DNA of 13,807 bases from NCBI GenBank assembly GCA_027575765.1, contig JANBPT010001128.1, forward strand, positions 1 through 13,807. Direction: 5' to 3'. The notes beneath the pieces are model-generated. The model was given only the letters and a program-made list of their open reading frames with translations. It did not search any database and was not told the DNA's origin. Within the stretch, counting starts at the first letter, position 1, and each line of letters begins with the position of its first letter. Made by a program: the position numbers and the translations under genes. The DNA comes from Tieghemiomyces parasiticus (lineage: Eukaryota > Kickxellomycota > Dimargaritomycetes > Dimargaritales > Dimargaritaceae). This document shows, in pieces, positions 1 through 11,016 of the stretch.

Positions 1-131
1 CCCATGAGGATGGTATCGGAGCGATGCTCGGGCTCACCGCTTACGCTCTTGATGGCCACGATCTCCTTGAGCCGCTGAACGTAAATGTCCTGGTTGGCGT
101 CGATGGCCTGGAAAAACTGTTCAAGCGACAT
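1..131 (-). CDS. DUG1: Cytosolic non-specific dipeptidase (CNDP2/Dug1-like, M20 family), 5' end only
   Basis: The first 43 codons of a gene that runs off the left edge of the window, starting at the ATG at 131-129. Context is favourable (A at -3). The peptide begins MSLEQFFQAIDANQDIYVQR and continues with a VAIKSVSGEPEHR segment. That matches the N-terminal pattern of CNDP2/Dug1 proteins: a hydrophobic residue plus ID-NQD-Y, then a VAI-SVS motif and a charged P-E-R stretch. Family members are cytosolic dizinc metallopeptidases. In yeast, Dug1 cleaves Cys-Gly and other dipeptides in glutathione turnover. The metal-binding residues lie downstream, outside the window, so catalytic competence cannot be judged. 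The upstream strand is pyrimidine-rich in the sense direction (about 225-330), as in many fungal promoters. Identity rests on about 40 residues, so the family is likely but the exact orthologue is less certain. Confidence 0.8.
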   Translation of the reverse strand, partial: MSLEQFFQAIDANQDIYVQRLKEIVAIKSVSGEPEHRSDTILM

Positions 132-1366
132 GGTGGAAGTTAGAGTGCGGAGTGAAATGGAATCGACCGATATTTGGAGTAAAGTGGAGGAGGTTGTGGA
201 AAGGGTTAAAGGTTGGGTCAGAGGCAGGGCCGATAGATTAGCATAGGGACGGGGGGAGGAAGTAGAGGGCTAAGGTAGAAGAAGCGGGAAGAAGGGGGTA
301 GGTCAGGGAGGGAGGGGGTGGTTTGTGACGGCGGATGCGAGAGAGAGCAGGGGTTGAGGCCGGGAAGCCCGTGACTGGGAGGGCGGGGACGGGGTCTTGC
401 GTGCCATGCACCAAGGGGCTTTCCAGGCCCTGGTCTCTCGGCAAGGGTACGCTTGGGCGGTTTAGCTTGGTCGCTATTGCCATGGGACCGTCAGGACGCC
501 ATATTGCCAGGCGTGGGAACCAGGCTTGGCCGGTGGGAAAGGTTCGCAGCAGCAGCAGTCCCGGCCGATAGCCGGGCCGGTCGAGCTGAAAAGCATTAGG
601 ACTACCATGTCGCAGGTCGGATACATTGGACATCCCCCAACTATGAGGGTGGCCGCCGCGTTTGGCGGGTCTATGGTCGGGTATTAATCGTTGGCCGCAT
701 CCGAGCCCCCCCCCCGCCTTGCCTTGGCTTGGCGGTTCAGGTCTAGCGGCTCAGATGTGCTGGACAGTTTTTGGTGTCAGACACCGCCAATAATTAGTCT
801 CAGGCACGTACTATGGCTGATGACCCAGGTAAACGACATTGACCAGAGCGGCGCCCCTGCCTATCCCCTGATGCCCATGGTGGTTGCCATGGGTAGGCCC
901 TGTCCTTCCCTCAGCCGGACACCAGGACAACGTTCCGCGAATCATCGAGGCAGGCATCACGCTGTCATGGTCATCTCTCGCCACACACAGGGGGAGGGGG
1001 GGGGCTTCACCCACCCGACCGGCCAGGCCAACTGGGGCAGAGTAGTCACAGGTGACGGGCCTAGGTCAGATGAACCACCAGATAGACACCAAGGTGATCC
1101 AGTTTTAGATAACGGTACTACTATTTTCTAACCAAAACCACTCATTCTATCATGTGCCACCAAACTTAAGGTTTACTCGCGAACGGGGTGACAGGGCAGC
1201 CATCTACAAAAACGGGGTCGGAGAGGTTCGCACCCTCGCCTAGGAGTGGAAGGACAAAGCGATAGGAGAGGATAGGCAACTCAAAAAAAACGAGATAAAT
1301 CGGCAAGTAGAAACGGACAAAAACAAGAGAGAGTGAGAGAGCGGGAAATGGTGAACTCTAGGCAGT
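132..1366. other. Intergenic region between the dipeptidase promoter and the CDC48 3' end
   Basis: No gene is supported. Open frames here (for example 691-1131 plus) have no recognisable motifs and come from low-complexity GC-rich sequence. The dipeptidase-proximal part (about 225-330) is purine-rich on the plus strand and includes a G-tract array at 294-318. A C-run lies near 708-718 and a G5-A-G9 run near 1000-1014. Short inverted repeats are present: GGTGTC/GACACC with a 1-nt centre at 773-785, and CCCATGG/CCATGGG with a 6-nt loop at 874-893. The CDC48 transcript should end within about 1200-1366, where an A8 run on the plus strand (near 1283) reads as a T-run on the transcript. Confidence 0.7.
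294..318 (+). other. Candidate G-quadruplex motif in the dipeptidase promoter
   Basis: Four runs of at least three G occur at 294-298, 306-308, 310-312 and 314-318, separated by loops of 7, 1 and 1 nt. This fits the standard G3+N1-7 consensus. It lies on the template strand of the minus-strand dipeptidase gene, about 165-190 nt upstream of its ATG, inside a longer purine-rich tract. The sequence match is direct; any role in transcription is inference. Confidence 0.4.
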
Positions 1367-4187
<2,821 letters not shown>

Positions 4188-4843
4188 GGCAAGGTAGGAG
4201 AGTGTGAATCGAGGGATATGATAATAGAAATTACAGAGTTGAGGAAATAGGAACGATGCAGCTGTTGTGAGGCTGCGATGCGGAGTCAAGTAGAGGTGGG
4301 TGAAAGAGGGGTGGAAAGACGAAGGTAAGGGAAGGGATGTGAACGATGACTAATCTGCGCAGCACGAGTCGAACAAGTCACGACACAAAACCTAAGGGGG
4401 AGGAGAAGCGGGGAAGGTTGGCGATGAGGTGGGATAAGGCAAGAGGGAGTGGTGGGCGGTGGGTTAGGAAGCTGTGGTAGAGTATGGTCCAACCGATGTG
4501 ATGGGCCCGTGTATGCTCTAGCCATCGAGAAGGGATGAGGGGAGAGGGGAATAACGGCCACTCCGCTGCGGACATGTCGTCGTATGGACCAGGGTGGAAG
4601 GGGAGGGAGAGGTTAGACACCCCACGGAAGGATGGCGAAGCTATGTGCAGCGGGGCCAGGCCTGCCACCCTCACCCCCCTCTCCACTCTGTCCACTCTAA
4701 GCGCCGCGGAGTCAGGTGCCAGGGCGCAAGGCCCACGCCTGCGGAAGAGGGTACATGGGGGGTGGAGGGAACAGGTGGGAGATTTCCTCCCCGCTCACGT
4801 ATGATGGGCAAAAATATCTGATGGATGCTGGAAGTCCCCTAAA

Positions 4844-4857
4844 GAAGCTTCGCCACC
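4844..4857 (-). promoter_or_regulatory. Candidate heat-shock plus Rpn4/PACE-like element upstream of CDC48
   Basis: GAAGCTTC (4844-4851) fits a two-unit heat-shock element (GAA-2 nt-TTC). It overlaps TTCGCCACC (4849-4857), which reads GGTGGCGAA on the CDC48 sense strand and differs by one base from the proteasome-associated control element GGTGGCAAA. In yeast, proteasome genes and CDC48 are regulated through such elements and by stress. It lies about 660 nt upstream of the CDC48 ATG, which is rather distal, and elements this short arise by chance. Treat it as a hypothesis. Confidence 0.2.
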
Positions 4858-5089
4858 CTTAGGACGTGGATGATACGCAAACCAAACTCCTTTCTCTCCC
4901 GCCACCCCACCATCGCCCCTCACTTTCACCCCTGGGAAACCAGGCGAAACCAATGAGCTTAAACGGTGGTCCTACAGAGCTATTTGGCCGACTACTTGAA
5001 AGGTTGTCATAACACATTAACCTAGTCAGATAGGTCGATTGGTAAGGGGGCCATCATGCTCCAACAGCGCCTTAACGCACACCCTGCAC

Positions 5090-5110
5090 GACTGCGGATC
5101 AACCGCAGTC
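5090..5110. repeat. Perfect inverted repeat, 8-bp arms, 5-nt centre
   Basis: GACTGCGG at 5090-5097 is exactly complementary to CCGCAGTC at 5103-5110 around ATCAA. It contains CGG-N5-CCG, the inverted half-site layout bound by many fungal Zn2Cys6 regulators. It lies about 290 nt beyond the stop codon of the fusion gene and about 900 nt upstream of CDC48, so it could equally be an RNA hairpin or a DNA-binding site. Function is unknown. Confidence 0.5.
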
Positions 5111-5395
5111 AGCTGTTCTCTAAATGTGTATTCCGGCGGACCATTGGACACCCAATCTGACCGCGTGCGGACGTGGCGACATTTTACTGGACTTATGACC
5201 CACCAATTCTCCCTTACTGTATGCAAACTATGGTTGTTATAGACTAATGACGATCAGGCATGGCTTAGCTGTAATTTAATAGCAAAGCCTTGATAAATAA
5301 GTGGTCATTCACCGTCGACTGTGTGGTGATGAGCTCTCTATCACAATCATCTGCCGGACAGGTTAGTTGACCACGCAGCTTTTAACGAGGAAATA

Positions 5396-8300
5396 TTACC
5401 AGGAGAGCACGGCCTGGGTGGCAGTATCGCAGCTGTCGGCCAATTTTTCATCCTTGGCCGCACTAGCTTTCTTCCCGCGGCCGCACCCGGCGTACTTCTC
5501 AGGGTGGTCGGAAATGGCAGCCCGGAACAGGCGCGATCCGTACTTGTCGTACATGGCGGTGACACCACCGCCAGCTAGTAGGCGTTCCTCCATAAGGGAC
5601 AGGGTGAAGGGGAACTCCTGGCCGGCGACGCTCACGACCCGGCGGGGAACGTCGATACTGAGTTCAGCATCCTCGCTAGCCAGCTCGTAGAACTTGGGAT
5701 CCTTCATGACAATGCCCAGCAGGGACATGTTGGGCTGGTTACGGGCGTAGATGAAGGCAAACGACTTGGCAATGACAGCCTTGACGCCCGCGGCCCGAAG
5801 GGCACGCGGGGCTTCCTCGCGGGAAGATCCTGATCCGAAGCCTTCGTCGGCCACGATGATGCTACGGCCTTCCTTGACGCGCTCGCGGAATTCCGGGCGG
5901 ACTAGGATGAAGCAGTTGCGGCCAAGTTCCTCCTCAGCGAAGGACCCGCAGTGCATCGCCGGGATGATCTGGTCGGTATCGACGTTGGCACCGAAACGCT
6001 GGATGCGGCCCGCGATGGTCTTGGGAAGGGCCGTGGATTCGACTACGTTGGGGTTGGCAGTGTCGGGGGCAGAGGCATCGGGTCCTTCATCATGAGGGGC
6101 CGGGTTGGGCTCGGACACGACCACAGATTCGACGGGCTTCTCGAGCCACAGCTCCAGCATCTTCTGGAAGCGGGTACAGTCGATGGCGCCCAGCAGTTCG
6201 GAAGGGTCGGTCACGGTCATGTCGAAGCTGGAGGCAGCAACGGTCGCAGCGGAGGCCAGGTTGGCGATACTTCCCGGACCCATGCGGTTCTGGAAGTTGC
6301 GGTTCTGGGAACTGAGCCAGATCTCGCCGTCCAGCGCGCGATCGGCGGCCATGGCAATGCAGTACGAGCAGCCCGGGGCGCCAATGTCGTAGCCAGCCTT
6401 CTCGTACACGGCCAGAAGACCCAAGCGGCGCAGCTTGGCCAGGATAGGGACTGAACCGGGGGTGACGCGGCGCTTACCTAGGGCGGCCACCTTGCCAGCC
6501 TTGAGGCCAGCCTCCAACACTAGGGCCCCCATAATGAGGTCCTCTTCGGCGGTGGTACAGGCCCCGATGAAGACACCGTCCAGCTTCATGCCCAGGGTCT
6601 CGGTCACAGGCACGACGTTGTCGGGCGAGGGGTACAGGGCCACCAAGGGGGTAACGTCATCGAGGTTGATCGTATAGGTCTCGGCGTACTCGCAGTCCGG
6701 GTCGGCGCGGAAGTAGAGGGGCGAGTTCTTGTGTTCCGGGTTGGTGCGCTTGGAGATGAAGGCGGCGGTGACCTCATCGGCCTCAAAGACGCCAGCGATG
6801 CCACCAAACTCGGTGGTCATGTTGGCGACGGCAAATCGCGTGTCGCAGCTCATGTGACGCACGCCCGGACCGGTAAACTCAACGGTCCGCTCCATCGCAA
6901 CGGTGTTGCGCTTAAGCTTGCCCAGGACGTACAGGATAATGTCCTTGCCACTAACCCCGAAGCGGGGCTTGCCTTCGAACCGGATGTTGAGGGTCTCAGG
7001 CACTTTGAACCAAGTCTCGCCAGTCACCAGGGGCATGACAACGTCGGCGGCGCCCAGACCCAGGGCCAGGGCGCCGAGGGCACCGGCGGAGCAAGTGTGA
7101 GAATCAGCACCGATGACGATCTGGCCGGGCTGGGCACGTTCGCGATAAAACTCGGTATGGATGATAGTGTAATTGGGACCGTAGTAGTCGACTACCTCCG
7201 TCTCCTCGGCGAAATCAGCCGACAGTTTGACGATGCTCTGCACGCGGGGCTGGTCCATGACACGCGGGTCGACCGTGTGGTCGATAGCCAGCCACATCCG
7301 GTCGTTACGGTTGATACCTGGACGACCCATGGCATCGTAGGTCTTATTCATACCCACTAGAGACGCCTCGGACGATACGGTCCACTCCACGCGGGCGCAA
7401 ATCATGTCGCCGGGTGCCACGTGACCCGGGGCCGGGAGGTTGACCGCGTTGTGAGCCAGGATCTTCTCGCAGATGGTCATGGGGCGACGGGTGGCCGGCC
7501 GGTCAAAAAGCAGCGAGCGCGGCATGGAGACGGCGTCACGGTCGGCAGCATTGAGCCCGTTGAGCAGCGGGCCCAAGGCACGCAGGACGGCATCGCCCAT
7601 CTCGACAGTGGTAGCTGAGCCACCCAGATCGCGGGTACGCACATTGTAACCGTTGTACACCTCGTTATCAATGGCCTTGCGCACGGCCTGCTCGACAGCG
7701 TTGGCCTCGGCCTCCAGGCCCATACTGTAACGGAGTAGCATGGCGGCACTGAGGATGGCACCTACGGGGTTGGCGATGCCCTGTCCTGCGATGTCCGGGG
7801 CGGAACCGTGAATAGGTTCGTAGAGCCCCTTGCAGAGCTTTCCCTCTTCAGGCAACTCGCTCAGTGAAGCCGAGGGCAGGAGACCCAGGCTACCGGGGAT
7901 CACACTGGCCTCGTCGCTAAGGATGTCGCCGAACATGTTCTCGGTGAGAATGACACCGTTGAGCAGCTTAGGGTTACGGATCATGTGCATGGCGGCCGAG
8001 TCCACCAGGTGATGGTCAAGCTGGAGAGTGGGGAACTCCTTCTCGATCGTCTCGGTGACCACCCGACGCCAGAGCCGGGAGGTGGCCAGTACGTTGGCCT
8101 TGTCGATGGAGTGAATGGCCATAGGGGGGGTGGACTGCAAGGCGAGCTGAGCGGCACAGCGGGTGATGCGCTGAATCTCCTCGGTAGAGTAGGGCATCGT
8201 GTCGTAGGCATGGCCATCATCGTCACCCTCCTTGCGTTCGCCGAAGTAAACACCGCCGATGAGCTCGCGGACGATGATGTACTCGGTCCCGCGCACAATA

Positions 8301-8728
8301 TCCTCCTTGATGGGGGACGACTCGATCAGGGACTTGCTGATGAAGTTCACGGGGCGGATGTTGGCGTAAATGTTCAGAATCTTGCGGAGGGCCAGCATGC
8401 CAGCCTCGGCGCGTGGGCCGTAGCCCTTGGACAGATCGTTGGGGTCGATGGGGCGGGGCCACTGCGGGCCACCGATGGCACCAAGGAACACAGCATCGGC
8501 TTCCTGCGCGGCGGCTAAGGTCTCGGGCGGGCACGAGTGGCCGTGGGCATCCACAGCAACTCCACCGGCCAGGACGTGCTTGAACGCCAGGCGAAAGTTA
8601 CGGGCATCGGCGCGCTTATGGGCTACAAATTCCAGGACACGGAGGGCCTCGTTGGTCACATCCGGACCGATGCCGTCACCAGCCAGGACGGCGATCTTGA
8701 AGACCTTGGGGCTCCCTTGAGCAACCAT
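5396..8728 (-). CDS. LEU2: Fused 3-isopropylmalate dehydrogenase / aconitase-superfamily isomerase (LEU2-LeuC/LeuD-like)
   Basis: A single 1110-residue frame without introns. The ATG at 8728-8726 has A at -3 and G at +4. Residues 1-385 are an isopropylmalate dehydrogenase: [17 protein letters not shown] (18-33), [13 protein letters not shown] (155-167), metal-ligand region [11 protein letters not shown] with D268/D272, and NAD loop [15 protein letters not shown] (308-321). A linker covers about 386-415. Residues about 416-845 are LeuC/aconitase-like, with IDH (482-484), GADSHTC (540-546), 4Fe-4S ligands Cys724 (GACT) and Cys787/Cys790 (PGCSYC), and [12 protein letters not shown] (806-817). 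An acidic, Pro-rich linker covers about 865-900. Residues about 904-1070 are the LeuD swivel domain, with [10 protein letters not shown] (915-924) and [13 protein letters not shown] (965-977). A basic tail ends in LSW. Known family chemistry implies isomerisation of a 2-hydroxy acid followed by NAD-dependent oxidation and decarboxylation; leucine synthesis is the simplest inference. No N-terminal targeting sequence is evident, so it is probably cytosolic. The isomerase half is the short LeuC2/LeuD2-like type, not canonical fungal Leu1, so its substrate is uncertain. Confidence 0.93.
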   Translation of the reverse strand: MVAQGSPKVFKIAVLAGDGIGPDVTNEALRVLEFVAHKRADARNFRLAFKHVLAGGVAVDAHGHSCPPETLAAAQEADAVFLGAIGGPQWPRPIDPNDLSKGYGPRAEAGMLALRKILNIYANIRPVNFISKSLIESSPIKEDIVRGTEYIIVRELIGGVYFGERKEGDDDGHAYDTMPYSTEEIQRITRCAAQLALQSTPPMAIHSIDKANVLATSRLWRRVVTETIEKEFPTLQLDHHLVDSAAMHMIRNPKLLNGVILTENMFGDILSDEASVIPGSLGLLPSASLSELPEEGKLCKGLYEPIHGSAPDIAGQGIANPVGAILSAAMLLRYSMGLEAEANAVEQAVRKAIDNEVYNGYNVRTRDLGGSATTVEMGDAVLRALGPLLNGLNAADRDAVSMPRSLLFDRPATRRPMTICEKILAHNAVNLPAPGHVAPGDMICARVEWTVSSEASLVGMNKTYDAMGRPGINRNDRMWLAIDHTVDPRVMDQPRVQSIVKLSADFAEETEVVDYYGPNYTIIHTEFYRERAQPGQIVIGADSHTCSAGALGALALGLGAADVVMPLVTGETWFKVPETLNIRFEGKPRFGVSGKDIILYVLGKLKRNTVAMERTVEFTGPGVRHMSCDTRFAVANMTTEFGGIAGVFEADEVTAAFISKRTNPEHKNSPLYFRADPDCEYAETYTINLDDVTPLVALYPSPDNVVPVTETLGMKLDGVFIGACTTAEEDLIMGALVLEAGLKAGKVAALGKRRVTPGSVPILAKLRRLGLLAVYEKAGYDIGAPGCSYCIAMAADRALDGEIWLSSQNRNFQNRMGPGSIANLASAATVAASSFDMTVTDPSELLGAIDCTRFQKMLELWLEKPVESVVVSEPNPAPHDEGPDASAPDTANPNVVESTALPKTIAGRIQRFGANVDTDQIIPAMHCGSFAEEELGRNCFILVRPEFRERVKEGRSIIVADEGFGSGSSREEAPRALRAAGVKAVIAKSFAFIYARNQPNMSLLGIVMKDPKFYELASEDAELSIDVPRRVVSVAGQEFPFTLSLMEERLLAGGGVTAMYDKYGSRLFRAAISDHPEKYAGCGRGKKASAAKDEKLADSCDTATQAVLSW

Positions 8729-8738
8729 GATAACGCAA

Positions 8739-8783
8739 TTACGGGCAGGGACTAGGTGGACTAAAGCGGCGAAGAGGGATCAT
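8739..8783 (-). promoter_or_regulatory. Candidate upstream ORF in the leader of the fusion gene
   Basis: ATG at 8783-8781 opens a 14-codon frame ([14 protein letters not shown]) ending at TAA 8741-8739, 10 nt before the main ATG. Its initiation context is weak (T at -3), which would favour leaky scanning. It begins 4 nt downstream of the 8788-8805 hairpin in the sense direction. It could tune translation, but only if the transcript starts upstream of 8783, which the sequence alone cannot show. Confidence 0.3.
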
Positions 8784-8787
8784 TAAT

Positions 8788-8805
8788 CTGTGTCGACTGA
8801 CACAG
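8788..8805. repeat. Inverted repeat in the fusion-gene leader (7-bp arms, 4-nt loop)
   Basis: CTGTGTC (8788-8794) pairs exactly with GACACAG (8799-8805) around GACT. It lies about 60-77 nt upstream of the fusion-gene ATG and directly precedes a small upstream ORF. It could be an mRNA hairpin or a dimeric protein-binding site. The symmetry is read directly; function is inference. Confidence 0.4.
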
Positions 8806-9122
8806 TAGACGTGAATTATGACGGCGGAAATTGTTGGCAGCCAAAGCGTGGGCTAGATGGGTTGTGGATAGGTTAAATACTAAGTAGGGACTGGGCGTGA
8901 TTCTTACCAAGACGGTCGGATGGTAATTCGTACGAGGTAGACTGCGGGTGGGGCGTAGGTTAGCAGGTGGCAGGCCGGGTTGCTCTATATATGCGCGCGA
9001 CGCTCGACCTCGTCCGGGTGTAGATTGGGGGAGAAGCAGCAACCTGCCAAGCTGAAGCCTTCCTCACATCACGGGTAGTAATTATCCCGGCGGATCAGGC
9101 CTCCTTTCCCCCCTTCCTCCCT

Positions 9123-9148
9123 GTTATGCCATGCACACCTGGCATAAC
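9123..9148. repeat. Perfect inverted repeat, 9-bp arms, 8-nt spacer
   Basis: GTTATGCCA (9123-9131) is exactly complementary to TGGCATAAC (9140-9148). It is the longest perfect short-spaced inverted repeat I found in the window, about 400 nt upstream of the fusion-gene ATG. It may be an operator-like site or a hairpin; nothing identifies a binding factor. Confidence 0.5.
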
Positions 9149-9295
9149 GGTGATGAAAGCAAATGAGAGGCTCGACAGGGCCTGAGGAGGGGAGGGAGAG
9201 AAGAAGCAGATAGCGGTGGCAACGAAGGATCCAAACCATAGGGCAGGCTAAGGCATCAACCTGGGATGCTATACAGAGAACATGGCCAGCCACCA

Positions 9296-9315
9296 CGGAA
9301 CGGCCAACCGTTCCG
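9296..9315. repeat. Nested palindrome with CGG-N4-CCG core (8-bp arms, CCAA loop)
   Basis: CGGAACGG (9296-9303) pairs exactly with CCGTTCCG (9308-9315). Within it CGG-CCAA-CCG forms an inner inverted half-site pair and the outer CGG/CCG a second one. This resembles binding sites of fungal Zn2Cys6 dimers. It is not the everted CCG-N4-CGG arrangement of Leu3. It lies about 570 nt upstream of the fusion gene. Confidence 0.45.
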
Positions 9316-10719
9316 CAACCTGTGTTCGGCAAGCTGGGACAGTCCCGCGACCTACCCCTGGCCCAGCCGCCGCCACCTTTGGCTCTTCCCCTGCAGATTT
9401 CCCGAGACACTCTGCGTTGTCGCAGTTGGAGCGATATGGCGGCCTGGCGGGTGGCCTTCGTTTCCACAGCATGCTGGGATTGCACCCTAGGCGATGAATT
9501 GTCTGGTGGCTTTCCATATATCTGCAGCGGTGATTGCACTATGCGAGGGGAGGACTGCAGACTGTCGACAGGTCTCGTAGGGATTAGCATGAGGGAGGTG
9601 GGAAAGGTGCCCCGTCGACCGGCTTGTGAGGCAAGGCGCCCGCTCTCCGTCACGGCCATTTGAACGCGCCGTGGAGCGGTATTTCGCTACTACGGTATAC
9701 GGCCAGGTAATCTCGGAACCATTAGTTCACAGAAGAAGGCCCAGCCGAGTTCGGCGCTGGGTAAACATGCTACGGTCGGCGCACTCAAGAAATCGTATGA
9801 TCAGGAGCCGGCCCTGGCGGATTAAGCGATACGCCTCATCCCCCACCTCCACCGCGTCGCCAGTGTCCACAGTACCAAAGGCGATAGTCGGACTGGGCAG
9901 CGCCTGTACCTAGGCCTCCATAGTAGGCTCTCTACTGTCCTTTACCTCGACTGCCCACCAAGGACAGGGGGTCGCGCCGAGAGGCCTCACTGGATGCGTA
10001 CATGAGCATACTGCCCACTATGTACCGCATTTAGCATAACGGTGACGGTTTCGACGATATGCCCACAAACGGCATACACTTGGGGTCCTCACTACAGTCT
10101 TGAACACCTGGTCACTGCACAAGCGTCGGACAATTGGTGCCAAAGTTAGTGGCGCAAATTGCGAAGTAGGGGAAGGACGGCTGTGATCGGGTTCATGAGG
10201 CTGGGCGCCTTGGGATACGAGGGGGGAAATGGCCCTTGAAGGGGGGGTGTTTCGTATTATGTATACAAGCCGCATAGCAAGGCTAATGGGGTTTTCTGGT
10301 ATAGATAGTAGTGTGGTAGCCAGTGTCTGGCTAGCGAGAGGTTAGGGCCGGCGGAACTAGTGGTGTGTGCGCGAGGCATTCATTGTCGTGCATGAGAGCT
10401 GACCTCCAGTAGTGCACAGGCCATAGTGATTGGATTCACGTAGTGGCAGTAAAGTATGCTAGGTTACACAGACCTGAGAGCCCAGCTGCCCACCTCCCAT
10501 CTGTGGCACTGGTGGTCCCTGGGGGCTGTTGCGTGGCCGCCAGGGCCCCGCCCGTTTAGGTACAGACGAGGCCGGCGACTAGCGACAAGGCTCTGCCATC
10601 GGTATGGACGTACCCTTCGGCCGCCGTTCGATAGGTGCAGCGAGTCGCACATATAGCGCAGGTCCAGGCCCGACTTTGTGTCGTGTCCATATGCTGGTGC
10701 TTACGTGTAGTGGGGCGGT

Positions 10720-10846
10720 GGTCGGTTAGTTGGTGGGCCGACCGAAAGGGGCGATGGCCAGTTGACCCCCCTTAGCCCTCGTTGACGAGGACTAAAGCCG
10801 GCTGGGTGACCTGTCGTTTGCTCTCTGGGTCACCAAAGACCGGCTT
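10720..10846. repeat. Cluster of three consecutive inverted repeats
   Basis: First, GGTCGG (10720-10725) pairs with CCGACC (10738-10743). Second, TTAGCCCTCGT (10772-10782) pairs with ACGAGGACTAA (10785-10795) with one mismatch and a 2-nt centre. Third, AAGCCGG (10795-10801) pairs with CCGGCTT (10840-10846), enclosing GGTGACC (10805-10811) paired with GGTCACC (10828-10834), so about 14 bp stack across a small internal loop. The three sit side by side in a region with no open reading frame of note. They could form a structured RNA or a multi-site regulatory region. I do not recognise a known RNA family. Confidence 0.5.
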
Positions 10847-10967
10847 CGATTTGGTGTGTGCAGGCGGGGACCCAACACATCCAGGCTGGAATGGACTAAA
10901 CCCAACCTCCTCTAATGGCCAAACTCACCAGGGTCCACCGAGAGTTGGTTGAGGGGAAGGAGCAGTG

Positions 10968-11016
10968 CCAATCACTTGGCTCTTCCAATTGACCCCTCTC
11001 CCTTGGCCCTTTAAAT
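10968..11016 (+). promoter_or_regulatory. Paired CCAAT boxes followed by TTTAAAT
   Basis: CCAAT occurs at 10968-10972 and 10985-10989 on the plus strand, with an AT-rich TTTAAAT at 11010-11016. This order resembles a CCAAT-box (Hap/NF-Y type) promoter. The next recognised coding start on this strand, SDS23 at 11740, is about 720 nt further on. It is therefore either a distal element, the promoter of a long leader, or chance. Confidence 0.25.

Larger units (their letters stand above)
4188..5395. other. Intergenic region: CDC48 promoter side and fusion-gene 3' side
   Basis: No gene is supported; overlapping open frames at about 4286-4821 and 5026-5242 have no family motifs. About 4260-4470 is pyrimidine-rich in the CDC48 sense direction, as expected for a fungal leader or promoter. 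A stress-element candidate lies at 4844-4857 and a perfect inverted repeat at 5090-5110. The AT-rich stretch about 5265-5305, read on the minus strand, is the likely 3'-end-forming region of the leucine-type fusion gene, whose stop codon is at 5398-5396. Confidence 0.7.

Noticed and set aside
1225..1236. GGTTCGCACCC, resembling a tRNA B box
   Set aside because: The conserved A in the T-loop is missing, no matching acceptor stem or A box is found upstream, and cloverleaf pairing fails.
4360..4385. GTTCGACTC on the minus strand, resembling a tRNA B box
   Set aside because: No A box or acceptor stem at a compatible distance; it lies in the CDC48 promoter or leader.
5351..5399. Intron-like 49 nt at the 3' end of the fusion gene (GTAATA donor, CTAAC branch, CAG acceptor, minus strand)
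   Set aside because: Splicing would create TGA at the junction and remove only the final Trp, so it does not change the protein meaningfully. The unspliced stop is simpler.
9268..9285. ATACAGAGAA followed by CATGGCC, resembling part of U6 snRNA
   Set aside because: The remaining U6 landmarks (5' stem, AGGATGAC region, terminal T-run) are absent nearby, so it is a chance match.
9069..9659. 196-codon open frame on the minus strand
   Set aside because: No recognisable domain, third-position GC near local background in the part I counted, and Arg/Cys-rich composition typical of random translation. It is not strong enough to call a gene without homology or RNA support.
9142..10045. Direct repeat of GCATAACGGTGA at 9142-9153 and 10034-10045
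   Set aside because: Several 12-mer coincidences are expected in a window of this size. No flanking similarity or other transposon signs.
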